Origin: Salifodinibacter halophilus
Lineage (GTDB): Bacteria; Pseudomonadota; Gammaproteobacteria; Nevskiales; Salinisphaeraceae
Direction: 5' to 3'
Length of the DNA stretch: 64,000 nucleotides
Assembly (NCBI GenBank): GCA_012999515.1
Contig: JABEEB010000001.1
Location: 1 to 64,000, forward strand
In this document: positions 1-9,543 of the stretch, in pieces
Layout of the letters: each line of letters starts with the position of its first letter
Position numbering within the stretch: position 1 is the first letter of the stretch
Made by a program: the position numbers and the translations under genes
Notes under the pieces: generated by a model
What the model saw: only the letters and a program-made list of their open reading frames with translations
Databases searched by the model: none
What the model was told of the DNA's origin: nothing

Positions 1-1223
1 TCAACGACCTTCAAAGCGCCTAGCAGTCCGGCGATACTTATCGCTGCCGGCAGCCAGAGCGCGACGCGGTATACATCCCCAGTCAGGGTATGGCCCGTTG
101 CCGCCGAGGCCACGAGCCAGCCATAACCGAACTGGACTACCGCCGTCGTAAGGAATACACCCATGTTCACTAGGGACAGAGCAGTCCCGGTTGATTCGGC
201 CGGCACGCTTTCTTTCACTGCCGCGAAAGACACGACGACTTGCGAACTCGAAAGGCCCAGCAGTACGAAACAGATCCAGGCCGCGAGCGGCGTATTAGCG
301 TTGGCGAACACGAGCCAGACCCAGGACAGCGCGCTGACGCCGGATGCCGCGATGATGAAGGCCTTGCGGGTCCGTAACTTGTCGGAGAGTTGCCCGACGA
401 AGAGAGAGCCGAAGCCGTAGGGCAATAACGATAAGGTCATCGCTAACGCGGTCGTGCCTCTTTCGAAGCCAAAGCTATGGGTCAGAAGTGGGGTGCCCCA
501 TAGTCCCGCGAAAGCGTAGAACGTTCCGTTCGTGCCTGAGATGGCCAGCATAATCAGCCATATCTGGGGCCGACGGATCACCGAGCGCATCGTAGCGAAA
601 CTTCCGAGTCGGTCTTTCTTGTTGCCGGTCGCGGGGTCGGGGTGCCCGAAGCTATCGGCGGGTGGTGGTCGCCAGAAAAGACCGATGAGAACTGCCAGAA
701 CGATGCTGAGCGCACTAAGGACAAGGAAGATGGGCTGCCAAGGACTGATTCTGAGCAGTAGCGCGGCGGGCGCTTCAGAGGCGATCGAGCCCATTGCTGC
801 GATGAGCATCGTGCAGCCCGTAACGAAGCCGAATCGTTGCCCTGTGAACCAGATCGCGTTGTTCTTCATCACGCTGACGAACACGATCGACAGACCGAAA
901 CCGACCAAAGCGGGCCCGCACATGGCGAAAGCGAACGAAGGCGCCAAGGCGAGAACCGCGGCGCCGACACTGACCAGCGCCGTACCGACACTTGCGGGCG
1001 CCCGGATCCCATACCGATCCACGATCATCCCGGCCGGAATCTGCATTAGGGTGTAGACCCAGAAATGCATCGAGGCGAGCCCGCCGAGTGCCGTGCTGCC
1101 CACGTCGAATGTTCGTGCGATGGGCTCGGCGAATGTTGCTGGTGCGAACCGGTGAAAAAAGCCGATGAAGAACGCGACGGATAGCAGCGAATACCCGAGC
1201 ATTTGTTGAGCTCGGACGTTCAT
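1..1223 (-). CDS. MFS transporter (C-terminus cut by window edge)
   Basis: About 407 codons are visible on the minus strand from ATG at 1223, and the frame is still open at base 1. The translation is very hydrophobic with repeated membrane segments. A typical MFS loop between segments 2 and 3 is seen (IVDRYGIRAP), with its pseudo-repeat in the second half (QLSDKLRTRKA), so this is a 12-segment facilitator of unknown substrate in the inner membrane. Its ATG overlaps the stop of the upstream Rieske-like gene by 4 bases (ATGA), so the two are translationally coupled and presumably once worked together. The final one or two helices lie outside the window. Family is secure; substrate is not. Confidence 0.85.
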   Translation of the reverse strand, partial: MNVRAQQMLGYSLLSVAFFIGFFHRFAPATFAEPIARTFDVGSTALGGLASMHFWVYTLMQIPAGMIVDRYGIRAPASVGTALVSVGAAVLALAPSFAFAMCGPALVGFGLSIVFVSVMKNNAIWFTGQRFGFVTGCTMLIAAMGSIASEAPAALLLRISPWQPIFLVLSALSIVLAVLIGLFWRPPPADSFGHPDPATGNKKDRLGSFATMRSVIRRPQIWLIMLAISGTNGTFYAFAGLWGTPLLTHSFGFERGTTALAMTLSLLPYGFGSLFVGQLSDKLRTRKAFIIAASGVSALSWVWLVFANANTPLAAWICFVLLGLSSSQVVVSFAAVKESVPAESTGTALSLVNMGVFLTTAVVQFGYGWLVASAATGHTLTGDVYRVALWLPAAISIAGLLGALKVV

Positions 1224-1882
1224 GACGCGTGAGTACCGCTGTATTGTGGATAGTCGCCGCGCAGTGCTATTTCGACATAGCGCCGAACCAGTGAATGCAC
1301 CATAGCCTCATGGCTCGTATATCGGCCTGAGACATGGGCATTCAGTCCTTTCTGTTGATACTCGACGATGTCGTCATCCTCTTTGATGACCTGGTCGAGA
1401 CGCTTCATGTAACGAGCAAGAACGTCGGCGAAATCGGTTCGCTTGATCGTTTCAGTGGGAAAGCAGTAGCTCACATCGACTTCTACTTCCGTCGCGCTGA
1501 TGGTGGTCTTCTGAATCCACCACATGCAGTCCTGAGCCATGACGATGAAGAAACCGGGGAGCACGATCGAGAAGTGCGTACCTTCGAGCCGGATACCGTA
1601 AGCAGCAGGATTAAACGTAAAACCGCTGTCCCGATCCTCCGGGGCCAGGGCAACTGTTTGGCGCGATGTCTCCATGTCCACTTCAATATCGGTACCGAGG
1701 CAGGAGAAGTGCCAGGCGTTATGAAAAATAGACGTTCTTTCGCGCTCGAGCCAACGTGCGTCCGTATAGATACGACTCGGTGGTTGCTCGGCTTGGTTCA
1801 ACTCCTGAAATAGAGCGGTGAATTCAGAATCATCAAAGGGGGAGCCAAGTGAATCGGAACCGCCAAGCTGAGCGTCGAACAT
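1220..1882 (-). pseudogene. Rieske oxygenase alpha subunit with large internal deletion
   Basis: The 220-residue frame is intact but is two ends of a ring-hydroxylating oxygenase alpha subunit joined together. Residues about 36-66 match the family N-terminus (RIYTDARWLERER, then IFHNAWHF). Residues about 80-220 match the end of the catalytic domain (APEDR, DDDIVEYQQKGL, GRYTSHE). Everything between is missing: no CxH/CxxH Rieske motif and no DxxHxxxxH mononuclear iron site. The family is normally about 380-430 residues, so roughly 200 have gone, in frame, near residues 66-72 (about 1666-1687). It cannot carry a [2Fe-2S] centre and is most likely an inactive remnant, although it is still coupled to the MFS gene. 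A deliberately small regulatory protein is possible but less likely. Confidence 0.75.
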
Positions 1883-1926
1883 CTGGGCAAGAACTGGGAA
1901 GCTAAGAATCCATACTCGGAATTTTC

Positions 1927-1949
1927 ATCTGTGCCGTATAGGCACAGAT
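1927..1949. promoter_or_regulatory. inverted repeat, candidate MocR operator
   Basis: A perfect 9-base inverted repeat (ATCTGTGCC, 5-base spacer, GGCACAGAT) lies in the 117-base gap between the divergent Rieske-remnant/MFS pair and the MocR-type regulator gene. Position and symmetry suit an operator for that regulator. Binding is inferred only. Confidence 0.5.
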
Positions 1950-1999
1950 TGACGGCGTGCGCGCGGTACAGTTGCCCTGAGTCGCAATGAGGGGGTGCA

Positions 2000-3420
2000 G
2001 TGCTGTACGAGAGTTTGGCGGATAACTTCGCCCATCTGATCGAAACTGGTGTGTACCAACTGGGCACCAGATTGCCTTCGGTCCGCCGCATCAGCGTTGA
2101 AAAGGATTTGAGCGTGTCTACCTGCGTTCGGGCCTACCATGAGCTTGAACGCCGCGGTGTGATCGAGGCCCGGCCCCGGTCTGGCTTTTTCGTCCTCTCT
2201 GCCGGAACGGGCCCTGCCTTACCGAGCGTTTCGTCCGAGGCGGAGACGCCTGTCCCTGTATCCGGCCGCGATCGGATATTGCGGATGCTGGACGCCGCTG
2301 CAGAGCCGGATATGACGAACTTCGGCGCCGCATCACCGCATCCTGAATTCATGCCCAGCGGTGCGATCGCCAAAGCCAGCAGCCGAATCTGGCATACGGC
2401 TCGCCGGCGGTGTATGACGCAGGCGTTTCCCCCGGCGCGTTCGAACTGCGAGCAGAAATCGCGAGACGGCTCAGCCTGGCATCTTGCGAAGTCTCGCCAG
2501 ATGATCTGGTTATCACAAATGACTGCCAAGCATCGCTCACGCTCGCCTTGGGATTGGTGTGTAAGGCCGGGGATGTCGTGGCCGTTGAATCACCGACCTA
2601 TTACGGGTTGCTAGAGGTGTTGGAGCAACGCGGGCTCAAAGCATTGCCTATACCCACTGACCCTCAGACCGGCATTTCGCTTGAACTGCTTGAGAAAGCG
2701 CTCAAGCGATGGAATCCGAGGGCGATCGCTGTGATTCCGACCATCTCTAACCCAATGGGGGTCACGCTCTCCGAGGAGAAGAAAAGGATGCTGGTGCGAC
2801 TGGCGGAGAAATACGAAACACCCATCATCGAGGACGATGTCTATGGGGAGCTTGTAGCGTCGGGGCGACGATCGCGGCCGCTCAAGAGTTGGAGTCAGTC
2901 AGGCATGGTCTACTACTGCAGTTCGGCCACGAAAACGATCTCCGCTGGCCTGCGTGTCGGGTGGGTGTTGGTGCCACCCGAACGTCGCGAGGAAGCTCGG
3001 TATCAGCAGTATCTTGCTTCGGTTTCGATCAATACCTCGGCCCAGCTCACGCTCGCAAATTATCTATCAACGGCGAACATTCATCGGCATATGCATATCG
3101 CCGCCCAGGGGTATAAGCGATGCAGGCGCGGGTTTGTCGCACAGCTAGAGGCAAAGCTTCCTGCTTCCGTTTCGATCAGCCGGCCGCATGGCGGGTTCCT
3201 GATCTGGGTCGAGCTGCCTGAGTACATCGACACAAGCGAGTTGCTGTCTTGCGCCCTAGAGAGACACGTTACGTTTGCTCCGGGCGAGTTGTTTTCACCT
3301 GACGGCGAGTTCAAGAATTGTCTTCGGCTAAATTCGGCGCTTGAGTCCAACAAAGTGGCCACACGGGGGATCGATATTCTCACCGAGCTGATATCCAGCC
3401 AAATGAGAAAGCTAGAATAG
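2000..3420 (+). pseudogene. MocR-type (GntR/aminotransferase) regulator, frameshifted
   Basis: Start is GTG at 2000, preceded by a strong ribosome site (GAGGGGG, 1989-1995). The first frame gives a GntR winged helix-turn-helix (RLPSVRRISVEKDLSVST, then ERRGVIEARPRSGFFV) and a linker, and runs to about 2386. The fold-type I aminotransferase part then continues in another frame: LAYGSPAVYDAG, NPMGVTLS, and the PLP-lysine region SSATKTISAGLRVGW. The switch falls at cgaatctg (about 2384-2390). Restoring one A there gives a normal protein of about 473 residues, the usual MocR length. MocR proteins use PLP as effector and control neighbouring genes, here probably the divergent Rieske-like/MFS pair. 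It is either a recent pseudogene or carries a sequencing error in a short A run. Confidence 0.85.
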
Positions 3421-3526
3421 CCGGCGACCACTGAAAGATCACAGCTAGCACACAAAGTAGCGACGAAGCAGCACCGGGCTCGGGAAACGGTGCGAGAGCA
3501 GCCGGAGACCACTAGGGGGAGGCGCC

Positions 3527-4067
3527 ATGGACGCTTGTAGACTGTTGGTGACCGGGGCAAGTGGCTCGGACGACTCTCGGTATGGCGCTGGCAGCGCATT
3601 GGTCCGTCCCACACGCTGATGTGGACGACTACTTTTGGGTTCCGACTGAGCAACCGTATACGATCAAGCGGAATTGCCAGAATCGTGTGCATCTGATGCG
3701 TCAAATTTTTCTGCCACGGCCCGCCTGGGTCCTCTCCGGTTCAGTCATGGAATGGGGATCGGAAATCGTCGATCGGCTGCAAGCCGTGATCTTTCTGGAG
3801 CTCGATCCAGCGGTCCGTCTCTGTCGACTCCAGTCGCGGGAAAAACGTCGGTACGGACCTAGGATTGAGACCGGCGGGGACCGCCGATCACATCACGAAG
3901 AGTTTATCGCCTGGGCGCGACGGTATGACGATGATGATTTCGAAGGCCGCAGTCGTCGCCGCCACGAAGAGTGGCTGTCCTCCCTCCACTGTCCGGTGTT
4001 AAGGCTAGACGCGTCTGCCAAGGTGTCACATCTAGTGGAATCAGTGAGGAACCGGCGGGTCGGCTAG
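3527..4067 (+). pseudogene. P-loop adenylate-kinase-like protein, frameshifted in Walker A
   Basis: ATG 3527 follows a good ribosome site (AGGGGGA, 3514-3520). The first frame reads LLVTGASGS, the start of a P-loop. From about 3569 the protein continues in another frame as TTLGMALAAHWSVPHADVDD, with further family blocks PAWVLSGSVMEWG and RLCRLQSREKRRYG. The small nucleotide-kinase-like ATPases with a GASGSGTTTLG motif have this layout and a length near 180. Two bases (or one plus a codon) are missing exactly in the glycine loop, so ATP binding should be lost. No partner gene hints at a substrate. It sits 3' of the broken MocR gene in the same orientation, in a stretch where three consecutive genes are damaged. 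Confidence 0.75.
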
Positions 4068-4267
4068 ACGGGATGAATATATGCGGATCGGAGTTCGTGC
4101 AGCACTGCAAATGTGGACTTGTGCGGAGAAGCTAGTTGACTGCAAGCTCGTTCGTAGAGATCAGCTAGTCGCGCCCCGTCGTCGTCAGTAAAGGTTTCGA
4201 TATCCCATTGAAGGTGACATAGGACCCCATTGCGCGACCGCAGCACTTGGAGTGCGACGTCGGCCAT
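4064..4267 (-). CDS. small hypothetical protein or gene remnant
   Basis: A 67-codon frame starts at ATG 4267 behind GGCGGA and ends three bases inside the 3' end of the kinase gene. The same frame is open for another 35 codons upstream, to a TGA at 4373-4375, with protein-like composition (LPHSAAARVVVLIRELQA) but no start codon. It therefore looks like the C-terminal remnant of a longer protein rather than a complete small gene. I do not recognise the family. Apart from this frame I see nothing coding between 4068 and 4404. Confidence 0.35.
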   Translation of the reverse strand: MADVALQVLRSRNGVLCHLQWDIETFTDDDGARLADLYERACSQLASPHKSTFAVLHELRSAYIHPV

Positions 4268-4404
4268 GGCTCCGCCATCGAGGGGTTGGGCTGTTGCTTG
4301 AAGTTCACGGATGAGAACAACGACCCGAGCGGCTGCAGAGTGTGGAAGATAAACAAGTTCCGGAAGAGCGTCTCAGGGACCCTTGTAGTTCTCGATCATC
4401 AAGA

Positions 4405-5922
4405 TCATTTGCACCCCTTGGTATCCGTCGGTCCGGTTTCGACGTGGCGCGGATTGAGTCCGGCTTCGGCAAGCGTTGCGGCTTTCATCACTGCGCGTGC
4501 CTTGTTCATGGTTTCGGTCCACTCGGTTGCCGGGTCTGAATCGGCCACGATGCCGCCGCCGGCCTGGACGTGAATCTCGTTTTGTTTGATCACGGCGGTG
4601 CGGATGGCAATCGCCAAATCCATGCTGCCGTTGCCGGCTAGATAACCGACCGCGCCTCCGTAGACGCCGCGTTTGACGGGTTCGAGTTCGTCGATGATCT
4701 CCATTGCTCGAATCTTGGGCGCGCCTGACAGCGTCCCTGCGGGAAATGCGGCCTTAAGCGCATCGATGGGCCGGTAGCCCGGTGCCAGCCGGCCGACGAC
4801 GTTCGACACGATGTGCATGACATGTGAGTAGCGCTCGATGGCCATGCGCTCGGTGAGCCGCACGCTGCCCGGTTCGGATACGCGCCCAACGTCATTGCGG
4901 CCGAGGTCGATGAGCATCAGGTGTTCGGCGAGCTCCTTGGGATCGGCGAGCAGCTCATCGGCGAGTCGCGCGTCGTCCTCGGCGTCGTGGCCGCGCGGTC
5001 GGGTGCCGGCGATAGGACGCACGGTCATTTCGCCGTCCATGGCGCGGACCAAAATCTCGGGTGATGCACCGACAACGTAGTGATCGCCGAAGTTGAAGTA
5101 GAACATATACGGCGATGGGTTCAAGCCACGCAGCGCGCGATACAGCGATAATGGCTCGGCGTGGAAGCCGGCCGACAGCCGCTGGCTGGGTACGACCTGC
5201 ATCACATCGCCGGCGCGAACATACTCGCGGATGCACGTGACGGCATTTTCATAGCCAGCCTGGGTCAGGCCGGAGCGAAACGTGCTGTCGCCGGGTGTTG
5301 TGGCGGCGTCATTCGGCCCGCCGCGCTCAGCCGCCGACAGAGGCTGACTCAGGCGTTCCACGCGCTCATCGAGGCGTGCCGCGAGCCGTTGATAGCCGGC
5401 TTCGTCGCCGCGCTCGTAATGGCCGATGCAGTAGAGCTTGCCGGCCAGGTTGTCGAAGATGACGAGCTCGTCGGCAACGAGTAGATAAATGTCCGGCAGA
5501 TCGAGTGGGTCGGGTTTGTCGACACCGGCCAGCCGCGGCTCGATATAGCGCACCGTGTCATAGCCGAAATAGCCGACGAGCCCGCCGGTAAGACGTGGCA
5601 GTTCAGGGATGTTCGGTAGAGGACGGGCGTCGTTGAATGCCTGGATCCAGGCCAGCGGATCAGCGACGTCGTCCGCGCGTTGGATAACCTCGTCGCCGCG
5701 CTCATGGAGGATGGTGTGGCCGAAAACGCGGATCTGTTCGTCGCAGGGCAGGCCGATGATCGAGTAGCGACCCCAGCGTTCGCCGCCCTGCACGGATTCG
5801 AGCAGAAACGAGTTGGGTGCGTCGGCCAGTTTGAGATAGGTCGACAGCGGCGTGTCGAGGTCGGCGAAGGCTTCGACCACGAGCGGGATGCGGTCGCTGG
5901 CGGGCGTTTGGGTTGTTGTCAT
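4405..5922 (-). CDS. trpE: anthranilate synthase component I
   Basis: Converts chorismate and glutamine-derived ammonia to anthranilate, the first step of tryptophan synthesis, together with TrpG. I take the start as ATG 5922 ([10 protein letters not shown]), since an upstream in-frame start at 5982 only adds a low-quality extension; this gives 505 residues, the usual length. The tryptophan feedback motif LLES is at residues 40-43. The chorismate-binding domain has [27 protein letters not shown] and [10 protein letters not shown], all intact. It follows rpe on the same strand after 215 bases. In many gammaproteobacteria gph sits between rpe and trpE and trpGDC follows. Here gph is absent from that position and trpG is not downstream, where the decayed region begins. 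No Trp-rich leader peptide was found upstream. Confidence 0.96.
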   Translation of the reverse strand: MTTTQTPASDRIPLVVEAFADLDTPLSTYLKLADAPNSFLLESVQGGERWGRYSIIGLPCDEQIRVFGHTILHERGDEVIQRADDVADPLAWIQAFNDARPLPNIPELPRLTGGLVGYFGYDTVRYIEPRLAGVDKPDPLDLPDIYLLVADELVIFDNLAGKLYCIGHYERGDEAGYQRLAARLDERVERLSQPLSAAERGGPNDAATTPGDSTFRSGLTQAGYENAVTCIREYVRAGDVMQVVPSQRLSAGFHAEPLSLYRALRGLNPSPYMFYFNFGDHYVVGASPEILVRAMDGEMTVRPIAGTRPRGHDAEDDARLADELLADPKELAEHLMLIDLGRNDVGRVSEPGSVRLTERMAIERYSHVMHIVSNVVGRLAPGYRPIDALKAAFPAGTLSGAPKIRAMEIIDELEPVKRGVYGGAVGYLAGNGSMDLAIAIRTAVIKQNEIHVQAGGGIVADSDPATEWTETMNKARAVMKAATLAEAGLNPRHVETGPTDTKGCK

Positions 5923-5984
5923 TACACAGTCCGGATCGATACAAACCTGCCGGCGCACGGATTGCCCGGGCGCCGGCCACACCT

Positions 5985-5998
5985 CGGCTTTAAAGCCG
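5985..5998. promoter_or_regulatory. 14-bp perfect palindrome upstream of trpE
   Basis: CGGCTTTAAAGCCG lies 63 bases upstream of the trpE start in the rpe-trpE spacer. It could be an operator or a short hairpin in the leader. It does not resemble the TrpR operator core (CTAGTTAACTAG), so its role is unassigned. Confidence 0.3.
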
Positions 5999-6137
5999 CC
6001 AGTTGGTGCGGCGCCATCGCCGGCTTGGCTGAGCCGGGCGTTGCTTGTGTGAGCGGCTTGTGCTTCGGAACCGTGTCATCCTGTTGCGCTCTGATGGCCG
6101 GGCGCCTGCTCAGTGTAGCGCGCCGGACACGCATTGC

Positions 6138-6836
6138 CTATGCATTGGCTGTCGCAATGCGTTGTCTCAAATCGCTTATGGCGGCGGTGTAGTCCGGCTG
6201 GCCGAAAATCGCCGAGCCGGCTACGAACGTGTCGGCGCCGGCTTCGGCGACGGTGGCGATGTTGTCCGCCTTGATGCCGCCATCGACTTGCAATCGGATG
6301 GGGCGACCGCTGGCGTCGATAATCGCGCGCGCTTCGGCGATCTTGGCGGGCATGGATTCGATGAAGCGTTGGCCGGCAAAACCAGGGTTGACCGACATGA
6401 TCAGCACGATGTCGACCAGATCCAGCACATATTTCAACCATTCCAGCGGCGTAGCCGGGTTGAACACGAGACCGGTTCGACAGCCCGCATCGCGCGCGAT
6501 GCGCAGGCTGCGGTCGACATGGTCGCTGGCTTCGGGGTGAAACGTGATTGAATCGGCGCCGGCCGCGGCGAAGGCCTCGATCAATGGATCGACCGGTCGC
6601 ACCATCAAGTGCGCGTCGAGCGGCGTATCGGGATGGCTCGCCTCGAGATGCGTTTTCAGAGAGCGGGCGACCGGCGGGCCGAAGGTCAGATTCGGTACGA
6701 AATGGTTGTCCATGACATCGAAATGGATCCAGTCCGCGCCGGCGGCGATCGAGGCCTCGGACTCGGGCCCGAGTTGGGCGAGATCACCGGCCAGGATTGA
6801 GGGGGCGATAACGGGGGGCAGTGGCGAACGGGGCAT
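6138..6836 (-). CDS. rpe: ribulose-phosphate 3-epimerase
   Basis: Interconverts D-ribulose 5-phosphate and D-xylulose 5-phosphate in the pentose phosphate pathway (cytosolic TIM barrel). The 232-residue product has the family blocks in order: APSILAGD near the N-terminus, the metal/catalytic segment [34 protein letters not shown], and the phosphate-binding QVDGGI plus VAGSAIF. Length and motifs are normal. It is divergent from purC (70 bases between starts) and lies upstream of trpE on the same strand, a gammaproteobacterial arrangement. Confidence 0.96.
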   Translation of the reverse strand: MPRSPLPPVIAPSILAGDLAQLGPESEASIAAGADWIHFDVMDNHFVPNLTFGPPVARSLKTHLEASHPDTPLDAHLMVRPVDPLIEAFAAAGADSITFHPEASDHVDRSLRIARDAGCRTGLVFNPATPLEWLKYVLDLVDIVLIMSVNPGFAGQRFIESMPAKIAEARAIIDASGRPIRLQVDGGIKADNIATVAEAGADTFVAGSAIFGQPDYTAAISDLRQRIATANA

Positions 6837-6906
6837 GCGGTGCGCTGGCTTTGTTGGCTGATGTAGTCTACGCTCGGCGACTGCTCATTGTCAGTGATAA
6901 TCAGCC

Positions 6907-7815
6907 TTGAATACGTCCGAACCCGCGTCGGCCGCGCCGCACGCGATTCACCAGTCCGAGCTTGCCAGCCTGCCGCTTCTTGCCCGCGGCAAGGTCCGCG
7001 ACATTTACGCTGTCGACGACACGCGACTGTTGATCGTGACCAGCGATCGGCTGTCGGCATATGACGTCGTTCTGCCCAATCCCATTCCGGGCAAGGGCGC
7101 GGTGCTGACCGCGCTAACCGATTTCTGGCTCAACGAGTTCAGCGACGTGGTGCGCGATCATCGCGTCGCCGAAACGCCGGCCGATGTCCTGTCGGCCGAG
7201 GATCACGCGCAGGTTGGTGGCCGCGCGTCGCTAGTTGCGCGCCTCGAGCCGTTACCAGTCGAGGCCGTGGTGCGTGGTTATCTGATTGGTTCCGGGTGGC
7301 GCGACTACAGCGCCACTGGGCGCGTATCCGGCATTGAGTTGCCCGCTGGACTGCGCCAGGCCGATGCGCTGCCCGAACCTATATTTACGCCGTCGACCAA
7401 GGCCGAAGCCGGCGACAAGGATCAGCCGATGGATTTTGCCGAGGTCCAGCGTGTGATCGGTGCCGAGCGCGCTGCTGAAGTGCGCGACACGGCGATCGCG
7501 CTCTACCGACGGGCAGCCGCCTATGCGTCCGAGCGTGGCATCATCATTGCCGACACCAAATTCGAATTTGGCCTCGATCCCCAAGGCCGACTTACCCTGA
7601 TCGACGAGGTGCTAACCCCCGATTCCTCGCGTTTCTGGCCGCGGACCGATTATGTGCCGGGCACCAGCCCGCCGAGCTTCGATAAACAGTATGTCCGCGA
7701 TTATCTCGATACACTCGACTGGGATAAGACCGCGCCGGGGCCGCAGTTGCCGCAGTCGGTGATCGATGGGACCGCCGCACGCTACGCCGAGGCGCAGAAG
7801 CGACTGACGACTTAG
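6907..7815 (+). CDS. purC: phosphoribosylaminoimidazole-succinocarboxamide synthase
   Basis: Joins CAIR and aspartate with ATP to give SAICAR in purine synthesis. The product is 302 residues, matching the longer, yeast-like type rather than the roughly 240-residue E. coli type. Clear blocks are [49 protein letters not shown] and [12 protein letters not shown]. The only suitable start is TTG at 6907, so initiation may be weak. It is divergent from rpe and followed by a hairpin at 7822-7842. Confidence 0.95.
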   Translation: MNTSEPASAAPHAIHQSELASLPLLARGKVRDIYAVDDTRLLIVTSDRLSAYDVVLPNPIPGKGAVLTALTDFWLNEFSDVVRDHRVAETPADVLSAEDHAQVGGRASLVARLEPLPVEAVVRGYLIGSGWRDYSATGRVSGIELPAGLRQADALPEPIFTPSTKAEAGDKDQPMDFAEVQRVIGAERAAEVRDTAIALYRRAAAYASERGIIIADTKFEFGLDPQGRLTLIDEVLTPDSSRFWPRTDYVPGTSPPSFDKQYVRDYLDTLDWDKTAPGPQLPQSVIDGTAARYAEAQKRLTT

Positions 7816-7821
7816 TGCCAG

Positions 7822-7842
7822 CCCCGGCAGAGTTGGCCGGGG
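7822..7842 (+). terminator. purC terminator hairpin
   Basis: A 7-bp stem (CCCCGGC / GCCGGGG, 7822-7828 and 7836-7842) with a 7-base loop is followed by TTATTT. It lies 6 bases after the purC stop and abuts the stop of the convergent ankyrin gene, so it may also act on the other strand. Confidence 0.6.
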
Positions 7843-8394
7843 TTATTTGTTGCGCTGTTCCTGCTCGGTGATGGCGTTGTTGAGAACGCCGATCACGGCG
7901 TTTCTGTCGACGCTCGTATATTTGACGGCGAGCTGGTAGGCGTAGGCCATCGGCTTGAGTTGGTCACGGCCGCTGGGCTTGTGCAGATCGGCACCTTGCT
8001 GGATCAGAAACTTGGTCAGCCGCGCGTCATTTTGTCGAATTGCGTACATAAGCGGCGTCAGTGGCCGATGGTCGGGGCGTGGATCCCGGGTGTCGACACT
8101 CAAGCCTTGTGCAATGTAGTAACGCGCGCAGTCGTACGGCTGGAGGATTTGCTGTTGGTGCGCGAACAGGTAGATGAGTCCGCCTTGACTGTTGATCGAC
8201 TGTACGCTCGGCGGTCCGTTATCGGTTGGGCTTGCGGCACCTTGGCAGGCGTCGCGGTCGCCCTCGGCGAATGCGGACGGTACGCTGGTAAGCCACATAA
8301 CCAGCCCCACGACAAAAACGAGCGCGCAGCTCAATACGAAGCGCGGCGTATGCGCGCTCTGTGCGCCCGGGTTAATCCGTTTGATCGTCGACAT
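7843..8394 (-). CDS. secreted ankyrin-repeat protein
   Basis: From ATG 8394 the product is 183 residues. It has a basic N-terminus, a hydrophobic stretch (FVLSCALVFVVGLVMWLTSV) and a likely signal cleavage near PSAFA, so it should be exported. The mature part contains about two ankyrin-like repeats (PLTPLMYAIRQNDARLTKFL, then IQQGADLHKP), a protein-binding fold. An in-frame ATG at 8433 would add 13 residues but overlap prpB by 62 bases, whereas 8394 overlaps it by 23. Overlap on the same strand suggests co-transcription with prpB. Function is unknown. Confidence 0.7.
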   Translation of the reverse strand: MSTIKRINPGAQSAHTPRFVLSCALVFVVGLVMWLTSVPSAFAEGDRDACQGAASPTDNGPPSVQSINSQGGLIYLFAHQQQILQPYDCARYYIAQGLSVDTRDPRPDHRPLTPLMYAIRQNDARLTKFLIQQGADLHKPSGRDQLKPMAYAYQLAVKYTSVDRNAVIGVLNNAITEQEQRNK

Positions 8395-9256
8395 GCTGTT
8401 GCTTGTTGAATAGGTGGTCGATGCGTTGTTCATAAGCGGCGTAGTTTAGGTGTTGATATAACGCGTCGCGCGTCTGCATTTGTTCTACGACGTGGGTTTG
8501 CGTGCCCTGCGACCGAATCTCACGGTAAACGGTATCAGCCGCCGCGGCCATGGCGCGGGCCGCCGAAAGTGGATAGAGCACCATCGAGACATCGTTGGCG
8601 GCCAATTCGTCGGTGGTGACTAGCGGCGACCTGCCGAACTCGGTCATATTCGCCAGCACCGGCACGCCCAGTTCGGCGAATTGTCGATAGATCGATGGGT
8701 CCGGCGCGGCTTCTACGAATAAATAATCGGCGCCGGCCTCGACGTAGCGCGCGGCGCGTTCGAGCGCGGCCTCGGTGCCTTCGACCGCGATCGCGTCCGT
8801 ACGCGCCATGATGCCCAGTGAGTCGCGCGCGTCTACAGCGGCTTTGAGCCGGTCGACCATCTCGTCGGCGGAAACCAGCGCCTTGCCGGGGCGGTGGCCG
8901 CAGCGCTTGGTCCCGATTTGATCCTCGATGTGGACGCAGGCCGCGCCCGCGTTTTCCATCGTGTGAATCGTGCGCGCGATGTTCAGTGCCTGGCCCCAGC
9001 CGGTATCGATGTCGACCAGTAGCGGGCAGCTCGTAACGTCGGTGATCCGGCGCACGTCCTCGAGCACGTCATCGCGGGTCGTCATGCCCAGATCTGGCAG
9101 GCCGTAGGACCAGTTGGCCACGCCGCCGCCGGAGACATACAGCGCGCGAAATCCCGCATTTTCGGCCAGAATCGCGGCGTAAGCGTTGATCGCGCCAGCG
9201 ATTTGCAGCGGCGACTCGGCAGCTAGTGCGTCGGCGAAGCGGGCTGTCGTGTGCAT
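8372..9256 (-). CDS. prpB: methylisocitrate lyase / isocitrate lyase family
   Basis: Predicted to cleave 2-methylisocitrate to pyruvate and succinate in the methylcitrate cycle for propionate. The 294-residue size matches PrpB. Visible motifs: the Mg-binding DIDTGWG, HIEDQ, and the catalytic-loop signature KRCGHRPGK, followed by ARTDAIAVEG and NMTEFG. No prpC, prpD, acnD or prpR is adjacent, so it stands alone apart from the ankyrin gene overlapping its 3' end. A related oxaloacetate decarboxylase or phosphonopyruvate hydrolase cannot be wholly ruled out, but the CGH loop favours a lyase. Confidence 0.85.
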   Translation of the reverse strand: MHTTARFADALAAESPLQIAGAINAYAAILAENAGFRALYVSGGGVANWSYGLPDLGMTTRDDVLEDVRRITDVTSCPLLVDIDTGWGQALNIARTIHTMENAGAACVHIEDQIGTKRCGHRPGKALVSADEMVDRLKAAVDARDSLGIMARTDAIAVEGTEAALERAARYVEAGADYLFVEAAPDPSIYRQFAELGVPVLANMTEFGRSPLVTTDELAANDVSMVLYPLSAARAMAAAADTVYREIRSQGTQTHVVEQMQTRDALYQHLNYAAYEQRIDHLFNKQQHVDDQTD

Positions 9257-9543
9257 GGCGATCCGTGTTCGACTCGTGCGAAGACTAACGTATACAAGCC
9301 ATGTTTAGTGTAGCCAGCGCTCGGCTCGGTAAATCGGGTACCGTCAGCTCGCGGTATACGGCGGTCGACATAAACATCGTTGGCCGGGCAGGCGCGCGAA
9401 GCCGTTGCCACTGATTGGGGCGGTGGCAGCACGTCATGGTAGCGATGCTGGCCACGAAATCTTCAACGTTTTGCTAACCTGCGTCGCGCGCCAAGCGCGC
9501 ATCAAGACACTTACTCGCTTATTTGCAGGGAGCGAACGCGACG

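Noticed and set aside
2380-2415. Programmed -1 frameshift in the MocR gene
   Set aside because: No X XXY YYZ slippery heptamer or downstream structure; MocR proteins are not known to need one.
5923-6137. trp leader peptide and attenuator before trpE
   Set aside because: The only open frame in the gap has no Trp codons and no alternative hairpins ending in a T run were seen.
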